Shown: positions 35,551 through 45,561, counted from the first letter of the stretch. The stretch is DNA of 64,000 nt from Paenibacillus taichungensis (GCF_013359905.1 NZ_JABMCC010000100.1:248001-312000); one strand, 5' to 3'. The notes: a model not told the origin generated them from the letters alone. Program-made: numbers and translations.

Positions 35551-36141
35551 ATGGCTCAGCGATTAGCCACAGAGTATGTTAAAGCCACTTTGAAATTGTC
35601 AGAACCCCAGATGCATCAGTTTTTACGCATGACAGAAGATGGCCGGATTCATCAACGAGTGAAGGTGATGGAGAATGGCTGCCAGGAAATTGTGCTCGTG
35701 GATGTGAGTGGAGAAGAAGTTCATTTCCCTTTTGACCGTAGGGAAGGGTTTTACATCTGTGAGTTATCTTGCCGCCTGGTAAACCATTATCTGACGAACG
35801 TAGTTCGGAAGCTCTTTATGACCTTTAAGGGTGATGGCGTTGTTCATCGCATTTATGAGGAGTTCACCATGACGTATGTTTATACTCAGGGCGTTGTCCG
35901 TAAAATTGTGGAGCAGACCGGCGAGAATACCCGTGTCATCTACGAATACAAAAATACGTTGCTTGAATTGCAACGTGTGTTCCAGGCTCGAGATATTGAA
36001 CGCGAGATAAACAGGTTATACGCCGAAGTTGATTCGTTACTCGATTCAAGATTGGATGCATCTACTTCTGATCAAGTTCAGCAGATTGATGAAAAGCTTG
36101 CGCGCCACCAGAAACGGCTGTTTGAGCTTGAAGCCTACTGA
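35551..36141 (+). CDS. Conserved protein of unknown function between ysxC and hemA
   Basis: 196 residues. The first ~130 form a likely beta-rich domain with alternating hydrophobic segments (HQRVKVMENGCQEIVLVDV, GFYICELSCRLVN, GDGVVHRIYEEFTMTYVY, VVRKIVEQTGENTRVIYEY). The last ~60 form a charged helical or coiled-coil tail (REINRLYAEVDSLLDSRLD, QQIDEKLARHQKRLFELEAY). No catalytic motif, signal or membrane segment was recognised. GAGGAG lies upstream of the ATG. It is a single-gene unit with hairpins before and after. Its place next to the hem operon does not by itself imply a role in heme synthesis. Confidence 0.65.
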   Translation: MAQRLATEYVKATLKLSEPQMHQFLRMTEDGRIHQRVKVMENGCQEIVLVDVSGEEVHFPFDRREGFYICELSCRLVNHYLTNVVRKLFMTFKGDGVVHRIYEEFTMTYVYTQGVVRKIVEQTGENTRVIYEYKNTLLELQRVFQARDIEREINRLYAEVDSLLDSRLDASTSDQVQQIDEKLARHQKRLFELEAY

Positions 36142-36177
36142 CTCAAAAGAGTGAATTATACAAGTATCTAACTAACC

Positions 36178-36233
36178 ATCCCCTAATGCTCTGATCTGGC
36201 ATATTCCAGGCAGAAGCGAAAGGGGATTTCTTG
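36178..36233 (+). terminator. Terminator-like hairpin after the unknown gene
   Basis: ATCCCCT at 36178-36184 pairs with AGGGGAT at 36221-36227, enclosing a second CTGG-CATATT-CCAG hairpin; TTTCTTGATTTT follows. Confidence 0.55.
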
Positions 36234-36439
36234 ATTTTGGGAGCTTGATGGACACGAATCTTTTATTTTTTGATCTTCCTAAAAGGGGTTGCATTCCCTT
36301 TGGATAGATGTTATTTTTAATCTCGAATTGCAAATGGAGTTACCAGAAATGAAACCAAATGAAATGTTATACATGATTTAATTCGACAGCATGAATAATG
36401 TTCACATATCGGGATGGAACGAAGATCATCCCAAACCTG

Positions 36440-36474
36440 AATAGTCATGGAGCCATCCATGGCTATTTGTTTTA
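36440..36474 (+). terminator. Second terminator-like hairpin in the 576-base gap before hemA
   Basis: AATAGTCATGG-AGCCAT-CCATGGCTATT (one G-U) followed by TTGTTTTAT. It lies 207 bases beyond the previous terminator with no gene between, so it either ends an unannotated short RNA or insulates hemA. Nothing else in the 36142-36717 gap is recognisable except the hemA promoter. Confidence 0.55.
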
Positions 36475-36624
36475 TATGGGATTTTCCTGAATCTTTATCA
36501 TTAAAACAAGTATTTAACGCATAACGGTGAAGATTGGTGAGACACTACAATAAATGACAATGCATAAGATGATTTACATGGGGATTTCATAAACATTTCA
36601 TAAAAATGGCCCAGTCATACTATG

Positions 36625-36645
36625 GATGTGTGATATAATTAACCA
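36625..36645 (+). promoter_or_regulatory. Extended -10 promoter of the hem operon
   Basis: TGATATAAT (TATAAT at 36634-36639 with TG one base upstream) 79 bases before the hemA start. The -35 region (CCAGTC/CAGTCA) is poor, so activity would depend on the extended -10 element. No clear PerR or Fur box was seen. Confidence 0.5.
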
Positions 36646-36717
36646 TGTCAATCATAAATGGATGAACATATGTAGAAAACACTTTGATTGGAAATTTATT
36701 AGGCAGGTGAACTTGCA

Positions 36718-38106
36718 ATGCACATCGTTGTCGTTGGTTTGAATTATCGCACGGCGCCTGTAGAGGTTAGGGAACGATTCACATTTGCAGAAAAGGACTT
36801 GTCTGAAGCGCTGCAGCAGCTCAAGCTGACCAAGAGTGTATTGGAAGGTGTAATCGTAGCCACATGTAACCGTACCGAGTTGTATGTTGTGGTAGACCGT
36901 CTTCACATGTGTGGTTATTTTATTCGGACGTTCATGGAACAATGGTTTAATGTTCCGCGGGAAGAATTTACGCAACACTTATATATATATGAAGATGATC
37001 AAGCCATGCGCCATTTGTTCCGTGTCATTTGTGGGCTGGACTCAATGGTTATTGGCGAGACTCAGATTCTTGGACAGGTGAAACAGGCTTTTTTCAAAGC
37101 ACAGGAAGAGAAAGCTACGGGGACCTGGTTTAACATGCTGTTCAAACAGGCTGTTACATTGGGCAAACGGGCTCATTCGGAGACTTCGATCGGAGAGAGT
37201 GCGGTATCTGTAAGTTATGCTGCTGTAGAACTAGGCAAGCGTATCTTTGGTATGTTCACGGATAAGAAGGTGCTGATTCTGGGTGCCGGCAAAATGAGTG
37301 AACTTACAGTAAAACACCTGTATACCAACGGAGCCTCCGAAGTCATTGTGGCGAATCGGACACTTGCGCGTGCTGAGGAATTGGCAGCGAAGTTTCGGGG
37401 GACCCCTTGTACGATGGAACAGGCACTAGAACGACTGAACGAGGTTGATATTGTCATCAGTTCGACGGGGGCCGAAAGATATGTACTGGATGCCACTGTT
37501 GTTCGGGAGAGCATGAAGCGTCGTCAATCGCGTCCACTGTTCCTCATTGATATTGCTGTTCCACGGGATATTGATCCGGCAATCGGCGAGTTATCCAATG
37601 TATTCCTTTATGATATTGATGATTTGGAAGGAATCGTGGAGAGCAATCTGGAGATGCGTAAGGTAGAAGCTGCTAAGATCGAGAAAATGATTGAACTTGA
37701 GATGGAAGATTATTATCAATGGCTCAAAACCTTGGGCGTTCGTCCTGTCATTCGGGCATTGCAGGAAAAAGGTGCTTCCATTCATGAAGAGACGATGGAT
37801 AGTCTGTTTAATAAATTGCCTGAACTGGATGAACATCAACGTAAAGTTATCCGCCGTCTGACGAAAAGCATCGTCAATCAAATGACGACAGATCCGATTA
37901 ACCGGATTAAGGAAATGGCGGGTACCAAGCACGGTGATGAAGCGCTGCGCATGTTTACTCAGATCTTTGCTCTGGAGGATGCAGTAGAGGTGGCCGCTGA
38001 GAAAGTAAGTCAGAGTGATGCGACGGCTCTGCGCAAACCGGATGCCGTTCATCTTAACGATTCCCGGCAAGACCCCGTGCCGGCTTATGCTCCGGCAGGC
38101 GTATAA
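36718..38106 (+). CDS. hemA: Glutamyl-tRNA reductase
   Basis: 462 residues. It reduces glutamyl-tRNA to glutamate-1-semialdehyde, the first committed step of tetrapyrrole synthesis. Visible are the catalytic Cys in VATCNRTELYVV, GLDSMVIGETQILGQVK, the NADPH site LILGAGKMSELTVKHL, DIAVPRDIDP and a C-terminal dimerisation helix region. A ~35-residue C-terminal tail after the dimerisation domain (DATALRKPDAVHL) is longer than usual. AGGCAGGTG-type site upstream. It heads the seven-gene tetrapyrrole operon. Confidence 0.96.
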   Translation: MHIVVVGLNYRTAPVEVRERFTFAEKDLSEALQQLKLTKSVLEGVIVATCNRTELYVVVDRLHMCGYFIRTFMEQWFNVPREEFTQHLYIYEDDQAMRHLFRVICGLDSMVIGETQILGQVKQAFFKAQEEKATGTWFNMLFKQAVTLGKRAHSETSIGESAVSVSYAAVELGKRIFGMFTDKKVLILGAGKMSELTVKHLYTNGASEVIVANRTLARAEELAAKFRGTPCTMEQALERLNEVDIVISSTGAERYVLDATVVRESMKRRQSRPLFLIDIAVPRDIDPAIGELSNVFLYDIDDLEGIVESNLEMRKVEAAKIEKMIELEMEDYYQWLKTLGVRPVIRALQEKGASIHEETMDSLFNKLPELDEHQRKVIRRLTKSIVNQMTTDPINRIKEMAGTKHGDEALRMFTQIFALEDAVEVAAEKVSQSDATALRKPDAVHLNDSRQDPVPAYAPAGV

Positions 38107-38111
38107 GGCGG

Positions 38112-38948
38112 GTGGGCAGCTTGACCCTAGCTGAACAAATCTATGAAGCTTTAATCTATATGTATGCCCTGAGCCTACTGTTCTATTTCTCGGACTGCAT
38201 TCGACGCAATGCGGGGGCGAAGCGGACAGGCACAGGGTTTCTTGTTGTTGTGTGGGCGCTTCAGGTGTTCCATGTCATTTTACGCATGTTAACTGAAGGG
38301 CATTTTCCAATCTACACCACGTTTGATTTTTTGTTTATCTTTTCATTTAGTATTGTGTTGATGTCTCTGGTAATGACTCGTATTCAGCGTTCCGAATTTG
38401 TCATTTTATTGCTGAACGTGGTAGGTTTCTCCGTTACGGTGTTGAACCGGTTGTGGTTTACAGCAGGTGAGATATCTCTGCATAACTGGCAGACTGTGCA
38501 TGGATTGCTTATTATGCATATTACGTTGGCCAATCTTGGTTTTGCGGCTCTGACGGTGGGTGCTGTATTTGCCATGTTATATCTGTTCTTGCACCGTAAG
38601 CTGAAGAATAAGAAATGGAATGATACCGTACGTCGTCTGCCGAGCCTCGAAGTGATCGGCAAATATATGGATGGGGCTACACTGATAGGCACACCACTTC
38701 TTGGTGTTTCTATCATGCTCGCGGTATTGTCCATTGTAGCTGAAACGCGCTGGAGCCTGCTCTTGGATCTCAAGGTTATTGCAACGGGACTGGCCATAGC
38801 GATCTATGTGGGATATTTCGTCTTTAAGAGAAGAAAACAGTTTTCCACAGTTATTATGGCGAGATGGACGCTGATCGGATATGGCTTTGTCATTATCAGT
38901 TTTTTATCCAATGCGTATTCAGCGTTTCATCGTTGGACGGGAGAGTGA
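38112..38948 (+). CDS. hemX: HemX/CcsA-like membrane protein
   Basis: 278 residues with about eight hydrophobic helices, of the cytochrome c assembly (CcsA/HemX) family. In Bacillus, HemX lowers the amount of glutamyl-tRNA reductase. Segments include LSLLFYFSDCIRRN, VVVWALQVFHVILRML, FTFDFLFIFSFSIVL-type helices and a His-bearing WQTVHGLLIMHITLANLG. The GTG at 38112 follows hemA by five bases; a TTG at 38121 is an alternative. The hemA-hemX order is conserved with Bacillus. Confidence 0.88.
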   Translation: MGSLTLAEQIYEALIYMYALSLLFYFSDCIRRNAGAKRTGTGFLVVVWALQVFHVILRMLTEGHFPIYTTFDFLFIFSFSIVLMSLVMTRIQRSEFVILLLNVVGFSVTVLNRLWFTAGEISLHNWQTVHGLLIMHITLANLGFAALTVGAVFAMLYLFLHRKLKNKKWNDTVRRLPSLEVIGKYMDGATLIGTPLLGVSIMLAVLSIVAETRWSLLLDLKVIATGLAIAIYVGYFVFKRRKQFSTVIMARWTLIGYGFVIISFLSNAYSAFHRWTGE

Positions 38949-38953
38949 AGGGG

Positions 38954-39604
38954 ATGGAACGGTACACGCCAATATTTGTGGATATATCAGGGAAATCCTG
39001 CTGCGTGGTTGGAGGCGGACGTGTTGCTGAACGGAAAATAAAAGGTTTGCTTCATGCGGAAGCGCAAATCAAGGTGATTAGTCCGGAAGTTACGCCAACG
39101 TTACAACAATTGCATCATGATTCCCGAATTCAATGGCTGGCCCGGTCCTACCGCAATGGAGATTTGCGGGGGGCCTTTCTCGTATATGCAGCAACGGACC
39201 ATAGTGAAGTGAACACAGCTGTTGTCCAAGAAGCTGAAGATGCGGGTATACTGGTTAATGACGCCATATCTTCTGAGCGTAGCACCTTTATTACACCAAG
39301 TGTGGTCAGGCGTGGAAGACTGAGCATTGCGATATCAACCGCTGGGGCAGGACCCGTGGCCGCAGCAGAAATTCGTGACACCTTGGAGCAGCAATTCGGA
39401 GATGAGTACGAGACATATATTGAATTTTTGTATCAGATGAGGATGGAAGTAAAGGCGCGTGTATCTTCTTCAGGTATCAGAGCTAAATTACTTCGTCGTT
39501 TAACCGAAATGGATGTGCTGGAAAAGATCCGTACAGGTCAGTTTGAGTGGTGGACCGAAGAACAAATTGGGGACTGGATATCCCATAATCAGGAGGACGT
39601 GTAG
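38954..39604 (+). CDS. Precorrin-2 dehydrogenase / sirohydrochlorin ferrochelatase-type protein
   Basis: 216 residues. The N-terminal Rossmann domain is clear: [19 protein letters not shown], then [20 protein letters not shown] and [20 protein letters not shown], as in the Met8p/SirC/CysG-N family that oxidises precorrin-2 to sirohydrochlorin, sometimes also inserting iron. The C-terminal helical part is present. The start at 38954 follows hemX by five bases with AAGGGG upstream. Its insertion into a heme operon, with a CobA-HemD fusion two genes on, indicates that siroheme is made from the same operon. Confidence 0.9.
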   Translation: MERYTPIFVDISGKSCCVVGGGRVAERKIKGLLHAEAQIKVISPEVTPTLQQLHHDSRIQWLARSYRNGDLRGAFLVYAATDHSEVNTAVVQEAEDAGILVNDAISSERSTFITPSVVRRGRLSIAISTAGAGPVAAAEIRDTLEQQFGDEYETYIEFLYQMRMEVKARVSSSGIRAKLLRRLTEMDVLEKIRTGQFEWWTEEQIGDWISHNQEDV

Positions 39605-39606
39605 AC

Positions 39607-40563
39607 ATGCGGACAATTAAAGTGGGAAGCAGACAAAGCGCACTTGCTTTGACCCAGACAGGCCATGTAATTCAAGATTTACGTGATATTTGTGAACGGG
39701 AAGGATTAGCTTTTGATTTTGAAGTACATAAAATTGTTACAAAAGGAGATTTGATTCTCGACGTAACCCTGTCCAAAGTCGGAGGCAAAGGACTATTTGT
39801 CAAAGAGATTGAACAGGCGATGATGGATCGCACGATTGATATGGCTGTTCATAGCATGAAGGATATGCCTTCTGAGCTGCCCGAAGGGTTGACGAACGGG
39901 GCTGTCCCGCGTCGTGCGGATCCTCGTGATGCACTGATTTCGAATGGTGGACTCACATTGGATCAATTGCCAGAAGGTGCAAGAGTGGGGACGAGCAGTC
40001 TGCGTCGATCTAGTCAACTGAAAGCATACCGTCCGGATTTGCAACTCGAATCGCTTCGTGGCAATATTGATTCCCGACTGCGCAAGCTGGAGACAGAAGG
40101 TTTGGACGCTATTATTTTGGCTGCCGCTGGTTTGTATCGAATGGGCTGGCAGGATCGGATTACGGAGTATCTGTCAGAGGAAGCTTGTCTTCCCGCAGTT
40201 GGTCAGGGTGCGCTCGGCATTGAATGCCGTGAAGATGATGCCGAACTGCTCCATCTGTTGCAGTTGTATAACGATCCGGAAACCGCATTTCCTGTGTTGG
40301 CTGAACGTCGCTTCCTTAGTGTGTTGAATGGGGGTTGTCAGGTTCCGATTGGAGCTCATGCCGTATGGGTGCCACAGCAAGATGCAGATTCCCCGAATGG
40401 ACAAAACACGTTACAATTAACAGGTATGGTCGGTACGCCAGACGGTGGACTGATTCTTAAAGAAGCGATGACGGGCAAAGATCCGGTTCGTCTTGGAGAA
40501 GAAGTGGCTTGGAGATTGATTGAACGGGGAGCAGAGCAGATACTGGCAGAAGTTAGGGGATGA
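39607..40563 (+). CDS. hemC: Porphobilinogen deaminase (hydroxymethylbilane synthase)
   Basis: 318 residues. It joins four porphobilinogens into hydroxymethylbilane using a dipyrromethane cofactor attached to Cys in [12 protein letters not shown]. Other family segments are [70 protein letters not shown] and [11 protein letters not shown]. Two bases separate it from the upstream stop; AGGAGG lies before the ATG. Confidence 0.97.
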   Translation: MRTIKVGSRQSALALTQTGHVIQDLRDICEREGLAFDFEVHKIVTKGDLILDVTLSKVGGKGLFVKEIEQAMMDRTIDMAVHSMKDMPSELPEGLTNGAVPRRADPRDALISNGGLTLDQLPEGARVGTSSLRRSSQLKAYRPDLQLESLRGNIDSRLRKLETEGLDAIILAAAGLYRMGWQDRITEYLSEEACLPAVGQGALGIECREDDAELLHLLQLYNDPETAFPVLAERRFLSVLNGGCQVPIGAHAVWVPQQDADSPNGQNTLQLTGMVGTPDGGLILKEAMTGKDPVRLGEEVAWRLIERGAEQILAEVRG

Positions 40564-40567
40564 AGAC

Positions 40568-42130
40568 ATGGTGGGGAAGGTCTTTTTGGTTGGTGCAGGT
40601 CCAGGTGACGCCAAGCTGATTACGGTAAAAGGCTGGGAATCGATCGGTCGAGCGGATGCTGTTGTTTACGATCGGTTGGCTAGTCCAAGATTACTCAAAC
40701 AAATGAAGCCCGGCGCGGTTAAGATATATGTAGGTAAACGGCCGGATCGACATACGATGAAGCAGGAAGAAATCAACCAGCTGCTGGTTGATCTCGCACT
40801 GGAAGGCAAAGTTGTGGTCCGGCTTAAAGGGGGAGACCCGACGATATTCGGACGCGTGGGTGAAGAGGCTGATCTGCTGCGCAAAAACGACGTTCCTTTT
40901 GAAATCGTACCTGGCGTAACCTCAGCAATAAGTGTACCTGCTTACGCTGGAATACCTGTGACCCACCGCGACTATGCTTCCTCTATTTCCATCATTACGG
41001 GGCATGAGAGTCCGGACAAGCTTGACCGCAGTATTCATTGGGATAAAGTGACGAATGCAACAGGTACACTGGTATTTATGATGGGCGTATCCAAAATTGG
41101 ATATATCAGCGAACAGTTGATTCGTCACGGACGCCCGGCGCAAACACCAGTGGCATTGATTCGCTGGGGCACAAGAGCAGAGCAAGATACGATCACAGGT
41201 ACGCTTGAAGATATCGAAGCAAAAGTCATCGCTGCGAATTTTCAACCACCCGCTGTCATTGTAGTTGGTGAGGTGGTGAACCAGCGCGAACAGTTGAAAT
41301 GGGCGGAAGCACTGCCGCTGTTTGGCAAACGCATTTTGGTAACGCGGGCACGCAGTCAGGCTAGTGAATTGGTGAACCGGATCGAGGAACTTGGCGGTGA
41401 ACCTTACGAGTTTCCGGTAATTGAGACCGTGATGCCATCAGGGGAGTCGGCACAGGAAAGTGTCAAACAGGCCTTTGGTGCGTTAAATACGTTTGACTGG
41501 GTATTTTTCACGAGTGTAAACGGGGTGGAATTCTTCTTCCGTCATTTGCAGCAACAGGGGAAAGATATTCGCTCCATTCATCAAGCGAGAGTTGCGGCGG
41601 TGGGGCCTTCAACTGGGGATGCTTTGCGTAAGTATGGTATCGTAGCGGAAGTCATTCAAGGACCATTTCAGGCCGAAGGTATGCTTGAAGCTTTTGAAAG
41701 TGAACTGAAGGAAGGGCAAAGGGTTCTTTTACCGCATGGAGATCTCGCACGCTCCTGGTTGCCTGAACAGTTAAGGGAACGAGGACTTCTGGTTACCGAG
41801 GCGATTATCTATGACACCATTCTGGCTGGCGAGGATGACGATGAACTGCTGAAGCTACTTGAAGAGGGCGGCATTCATGCGATGACCTTCACAAGTTCAT
41901 CTACCGTCACCAATTTTATGAGCATTCTGAAACGGATGGGATTGCAGGATCCCTTGCCTTTATTGGAAAATATAGAGGTTGCATGTATCGGGCCTGTTAC
42001 AGCGAAGACGGCAGAAGCAGCAGGCTTGAAGGTCACAATGATGGCTGAAGAAGCAACCATTGAAAGTTTGATTTCTGTGTTGTCTGAGTGGAAACGAAAG
42101 CCTGCCACAGAAGCTGTATTTCCCCATTAA
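40568..42130 (+). CDS. cobA: Fused uroporphyrinogen-III C-methyltransferase / uroporphyrinogen-III synthase (CobA-HemD)
   Basis: 520 residues in two domains. Residues 1-~245 are SUMT (CobA): FLVGAGPGDAKLITVKG, VYDRLASPRLL, RLKGGDPTIFGRVGEEA, VPGVTSAISVPAYAGIPVTH (given here only in part as VPGVTSAISVPAY) and GTLVFMMGVSKI. Residues ~250-510 are HemD: GKRILVTRARSQASELV, FFTSVNGVEFFF, VAAVGPSTGDALRK and a MTFTSSSTVTNF strand. One protein thus closes hydroxymethylbilane to uroporphyrinogen III and can methylate it to precorrin-2. It replaces the stand-alone hemD of Bacillus and fits the neighbouring precorrin-2 dehydrogenase. Confidence 0.95.
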   Translation: MVGKVFLVGAGPGDAKLITVKGWESIGRADAVVYDRLASPRLLKQMKPGAVKIYVGKRPDRHTMKQEEINQLLVDLALEGKVVVRLKGGDPTIFGRVGEEADLLRKNDVPFEIVPGVTSAISVPAYAGIPVTHRDYASSISIITGHESPDKLDRSIHWDKVTNATGTLVFMMGVSKIGYISEQLIRHGRPAQTPVALIRWGTRAEQDTITGTLEDIEAKVIAANFQPPAVIVVGEVVNQREQLKWAEALPLFGKRILVTRARSQASELVNRIEELGGEPYEFPVIETVMPSGESAQESVKQAFGALNTFDWVFFTSVNGVEFFFRHLQQQGKDIRSIHQARVAAVGPSTGDALRKYGIVAEVIQGPFQAEGMLEAFESELKEGQRVLLPHGDLARSWLPEQLRERGLLVTEAIIYDTILAGEDDDELLKLLEEGGIHAMTFTSSSTVTNFMSILKRMGLQDPLPLLENIEVACIGPVTAKTAEAAGLKVTMMAEEATIESLISVLSEWKRKPATEAVFPH

Positions 42131-42160
42131 ACATATAAATTGAACCGCAATCGATAGATG

Positions 42161-42204
42161 AAGCGTGCTGAATTCGTTACGATACCGGCGCGCTTCGCTT
42201 TTTG
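42161..42204 (+). terminator. Terminator-like hairpin between cobA-hemD and hemB
   Basis: AAGCGTGC pairs with GCGCGCTT (one G-U) around a 19-base loop, then CGCTTTTTG. Moderate strength; it may reduce hemB-hemL expression relative to the upstream genes. Confidence 0.5.
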
Positions 42205-42237
42205 CTCCACATCACTATTCAGGGAGGTTTCACACGT

Positions 42238-43239
42238 ATGAGTTTTCCAATTGTGCGGCATCGCCGTTTACGTCAATCCACAGGTATTCGCAATATGGTG
42301 AGAGAGACCCATTTGACTGTGGATGACTTTATCCAACCTATCTATGTTACTTATGGTGAAAATGTAAAATCTGAAATCAAATCGATGCCAGGCGTATTCC
42401 GCTTCTCGCTGGATCGTCTGCAGGAAGAAGTGAAGGAGATTGCCGATCTGGGTATTCCAGCTGTGCTCTTATTCGGTATTCCCGAAACCAAAGACAGTGT
42501 TGGTTCGTCTGGATTTGCTGAAGATGGCATTGTACAGGAAGCAACGAAGCTGATTAAGTCCTGGTATCCTGAGCTACTCGTTGTGGCTGATACCTGTCTG
42601 TGCGAATTCACTGATCACGGTCATTGTGGTATGGTGCACACCGTGGAATTGGACGGTCACATTTGCGGAGATGTTCTCAATGACGAATCACTGGAGCTGC
42701 TCGTGAAAACAGCGGTATCCCAGGCCAAAGCTGGAGCGGACATCATTGCACCATCCAACATGATGGATGGATTTGTCCAAGCGATCCGTGCCGGACTGGA
42801 TGAGAATGGTTTTAGTCATATTCCGATTATGTCCTACTCCGTAAAATATGCGTCGGCATTCTATGGTCCATTCCGCGAAGCTGCGGATTCCACGCCACAA
42901 TTCGGAGATCGCAAGTCGTATCAGATGGACCCGGCGAACGCTCGTGAAGCATTGCGTGAAGCCGAAACCGATGTGCTTGAAGGAGCGGACATGTTGATGG
43001 TGAAACCTTCACTGTCCTATCTGGATGTCATGCGTACGATCAAGGACCAATTCGATCTTCCACTGGTTGCTTACAACGTAAGTGGAGAGTATGCCATGGT
43101 GAAGGCAGCGGCGATTCAAGGCTGGATTGATGAGAAAAAAGTGGCCATGGAAATTCTGCTGAGTATGAAACGTGCGGGTGCAGATATGATTATTACGTAC
43201 TACGGAAAAGATGCTTCACGCTGGTTGGCCGAGAAATAA
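42238..43239 (+). CDS. hemB: Delta-aminolevulinic acid dehydratase (porphobilinogen synthase)
   Basis: 333 residues. It condenses two ALA molecules to porphobilinogen. The metal-binding cysteine cluster [15 protein letters not shown] identifies a zinc-type enzyme, and the Schiff-base lysines lie in [15 protein letters not shown] and [27 protein letters not shown] is the usual N-terminus. The ATG at 42238 has GGGAGG upstream. The enzyme acts before hemC in the pathway though encoded after it. Confidence 0.97.
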   Translation: MSFPIVRHRRLRQSTGIRNMVRETHLTVDDFIQPIYVTYGENVKSEIKSMPGVFRFSLDRLQEEVKEIADLGIPAVLLFGIPETKDSVGSSGFAEDGIVQEATKLIKSWYPELLVVADTCLCEFTDHGHCGMVHTVELDGHICGDVLNDESLELLVKTAVSQAKAGADIIAPSNMMDGFVQAIRAGLDENGFSHIPIMSYSVKYASAFYGPFREAADSTPQFGDRKSYQMDPANAREALREAETDVLEGADMLMVKPSLSYLDVMRTIKDQFDLPLVAYNVSGEYAMVKAAAIQGWIDEKKVAMEILLSMKRAGADMIITYYGKDASRWLAEK

Positions 43240-43302
43240 TAGCTTGCTCCCATAACAGCAAGGACGAACAAAGCGGATTATGGTTTATCAAAATTATATA
43301 AT

Positions 43303-43346
43303 AGGCTCCTCCAATAGGTATGGAGGGGCCTCATCACTAAGGAGGA
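43303..43346 (+). promoter_or_regulatory. Hairpin with anti-Shine-Dalgarno arm upstream of hemL
   Basis: AGGCTCCTCC (43303-43312) pairs with GGAGGGGCCT (43322-43331; one G-U). TCCTCC in the left arm is also exactly complementary to GGAGGA of the hemL ribosome binding site (43341-43346), so two exclusive pairings are possible. A TATAAT at 43297-43302 lies directly before it without a good -35. Confidence 0.45.
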
Positions 43347-43351
43347 TGTTC

Positions 43352-44656
43352 ATGACTGCACAACAAGGAACTCGTCGCAATGATGAGCGCTCACGCAGCG
43401 CATTTGAAGAAGCCAAGCAGTACATACCTGGGGGTGTGAACAGTCCCGTTCGGGCGTTCAAATCGGTCGGGCTTACCCCAATCTATGCAGAGCGCGGAGA
43501 AGGCTCCAAAATTTATGATATTGATGGCAATGTTTTTATTGATTATGTGGGATCCTGGGGTCCGCTTATTATGGGACATGCGCATCCTGACGTTGTAGAA
43601 GCTTTGCGTGAGACAGCCCTTAAAGGAACGAGTTTTGGTGCGCCAACACTGCTGGAGACAGAGATGGCTAAACTCGTCTGTGAGCGTGTGCCTTCGATCG
43701 ATATTGTACGAATGGTGAATTCCGGTACGGAAGCAACCATGAGTGCGATTCGGCTTGCACGTGGTGTAACCGGACGTAGTAAAATTTTGAAGTTTGAAGG
43801 ATCATACCATGGGCATGCCGACAGCTTATTGATCAAAGCAGGATCTGGTGTAGCGACACTGGGTCTGCCTGACAGCCCGGGTGTTCCTGAAGGTGTGGCT
43901 ATAAATACGATTACGGTCCCATACAACGACCTGGAGTCGGTGAAGCTTGCTTTTGAACGTTATGGTGAAGAACTGGCCGCCGTCATTGTGGAACCTGTTG
44001 CAGGTAATATGGGAGTTGTACCACCCGTTTCGGGTTTCCTTGAAGGCCTGCGCAATTTGACGTCGCAATACGGCAGTTTGCTCATTTTTGACGAAGTCAT
44101 GACTGGTTTCCGTGTAGGGTTGAACTGTGCACAGGGACGATATGGCGTTACACCTGACCTGACTTGTCTGGGTAAAGTGATCGGTGGCGGGCTTCCGGTG
44201 GGCGCTTATGGCGGCAGACGTGATCTGATGGAACAGATTGCTCCGACCGGACCAATCTATCAAGCAGGTACACTGAGCGGTAATCCGCTGGCTATGGCAG
44301 CAGGTTATACCACACTCAAATTGTTGACACCGGAGGTCTATGATCGTCTGGAGACATTGTCTGCACGCTTGCAGGCTGGGTTTGAAAAGAATGCAGCGGA
44401 GACCGGCGTAGCCATAACCATTAACCGTGTTGGTTCGATGGTATGTCCATTTTTCAGTGCAGTTCCAGTTACGAATTATGATATTGCCAAAGAAAGCAAT
44501 CTGGATCAATTCCGTCGTTACTTTGCGGCCATGATTGATCAGGGTGTAAGTGTTGCTCCTTCCCAATACGAAGGTATGTTTGTCTCTGGCGTGCATACGG
44601 AGCAGGATATTGACGATACGATTGAGGCGAACCGTAAGGCTCTTCAATCACTATGA
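43352..44656 (+). CDS. hemL: Glutamate-1-semialdehyde 2,1-aminomutase
   Basis: 434 residues of the class III aminotransferase family. It turns glutamate-1-semialdehyde into 5-aminolevulinate. Markers are [55 protein letters not shown] and the PLP lysine (K275) in [16 protein letters not shown]. The ATG at 43352 has AAGGAGG at ideal distance; ATG 43346 is too close. It ends the tetrapyrrole operon and overlaps the next gene by four bases. Confidence 0.96.
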   Translation: MTAQQGTRRNDERSRSAFEEAKQYIPGGVNSPVRAFKSVGLTPIYAERGEGSKIYDIDGNVFIDYVGSWGPLIMGHAHPDVVEALRETALKGTSFGAPTLLETEMAKLVCERVPSIDIVRMVNSGTEATMSAIRLARGVTGRSKILKFEGSYHGHADSLLIKAGSGVATLGLPDSPGVPEGVAINTITVPYNDLESVKLAFERYGEELAAVIVEPVAGNMGVVPPVSGFLEGLRNLTSQYGSLLIFDEVMTGFRVGLNCAQGRYGVTPDLTCLGKVIGGGLPVGAYGGRRDLMEQIAPTGPIYQAGTLSGNPLAMAAGYTTLKLLTPEVYDRLETLSARLQAGFEKNAAETGVAITINRVGSMVCPFFSAVPVTNYDIAKESNLDQFRRYFAAMIDQGVSVAPSQYEGMFVSGVHTEQDIDDTIEANRKALQSL

Positions 44657-45561
44657 CCATTAAAAGTTGGAAACGCCGTGGGGAATGGCTTGAGCTGATG
44701 CCAGGCAAAGCGGTGACAGGCAGTTCAGACAGGCAAACGGCTGCAGAACAATGGCTCTTGTCTGAGCTTCAGTTACCAGAAAAAATGTTGCGTCAGCTAA
44801 AGACCAACCAGGGCATACAACTCGCAGGGGACCGGCTTCGGCTGGCCCTTTTTGCGTCTCAGCCGATCGATGTTGAACCGCGTTGGGCGGATATCGATGT
44901 CCTGTATGAAGATGACTTCTGTCTGGTTGTGCACAAACCGGCCGGAATGAAGCTTCATCCCGATGGAAGCCGGACGGATCAAGCAATTACGCTGGATCAC
45001 GCGGTGGCCTCCTATTACGAAATGAATGGGGTTCAGGCGAATGTACGCCATGTTCACCGTCTGGATGAGGACACAACTGGGCCTGTTTTATATGCCAAAA
45101 ATGCTTTTGCTCTCACCAAACTGGATGAAGCCATGCGGCGTAAAGACATTGGACGGCATTATGTCGCCATTGCAGGCGGTAAGATATCCACGGAGCTGAA
45201 TAGGATTGATGCTCCGATTGGGAAGGACAGGCATCACAAGCAGCGCAGACGTGTCTCTGAAGGTGGGCAGGACGCTGTAACTCACGTAGAGATCGTGGAG
45301 GTATGGGATAGGGCGACCCTTATCAGGCTGACACTGGATACAGGGCGCACACACCAGATTCGGGTGCATTTAAGTTATGTGGGACATCCCCTCGTTGGAG
45401 ATGAGTTATACGGAGGCAGAAGGGATTCTATTGGTCGGCAGGCGCTCCACGGTGAGACACTGATTTTTAGTCATCCACTGACAGGGGCACGAATTGAAGT
45501 GGCAGACCCTTGGCCACAGGATTTCGAACAACTGGCACAACGTAAAGGCAAGGACCAATAA
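44653..45561 (+). CDS. RluA-family pseudouridine synthase
   Basis: 302 residues. The catalytic segment [16 protein letters not shown] is the RluA HRLD motif with the essential Asp; also seen are [15 protein letters not shown]-type [10 protein letters not shown] and [24 protein letters not shown] (last part LVGDELYGG). A short N-terminal S4-like region precedes. It isomerises uridines in rRNA or tRNA; which site is not evident. ATGA overlap with hemL indicates co-transcription, probably incidental rather than functional. Confidence 0.92.
   Translation: MTIKSWKRRGEWLELMPGKAVTGSSDRQTAAEQWLLSELQLPEKMLRQLKTNQGIQLAGDRLRLALFASQPIDVEPRWADIDVLYEDDFCLVVHKPAGMKLHPDGSRTDQAITLDHAVASYYEMNGVQANVRHVHRLDEDTTGPVLYAKNAFALTKLDEAMRRKDIGRHYVAIAGGKISTELNRIDAPIGKDRHHKQRRRVSEGGQDAVTHVEIVEVWDRATLIRLTLDTGRTHQIRVHLSYVGHPLVGDELYGGRRDSIGRQALHGETLIFSHPLTGARIEVADPWPQDFEQLAQRKGKDQ

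Noticed and set aside
43826-44647. Open frame of ~270 codons on the minus strand inside hemL
   Set aside because: Composition is unlike a protein (His, Cys, Arg, Thr excess), there is no ribosome binding site, and the opposite strand is clearly hemL.
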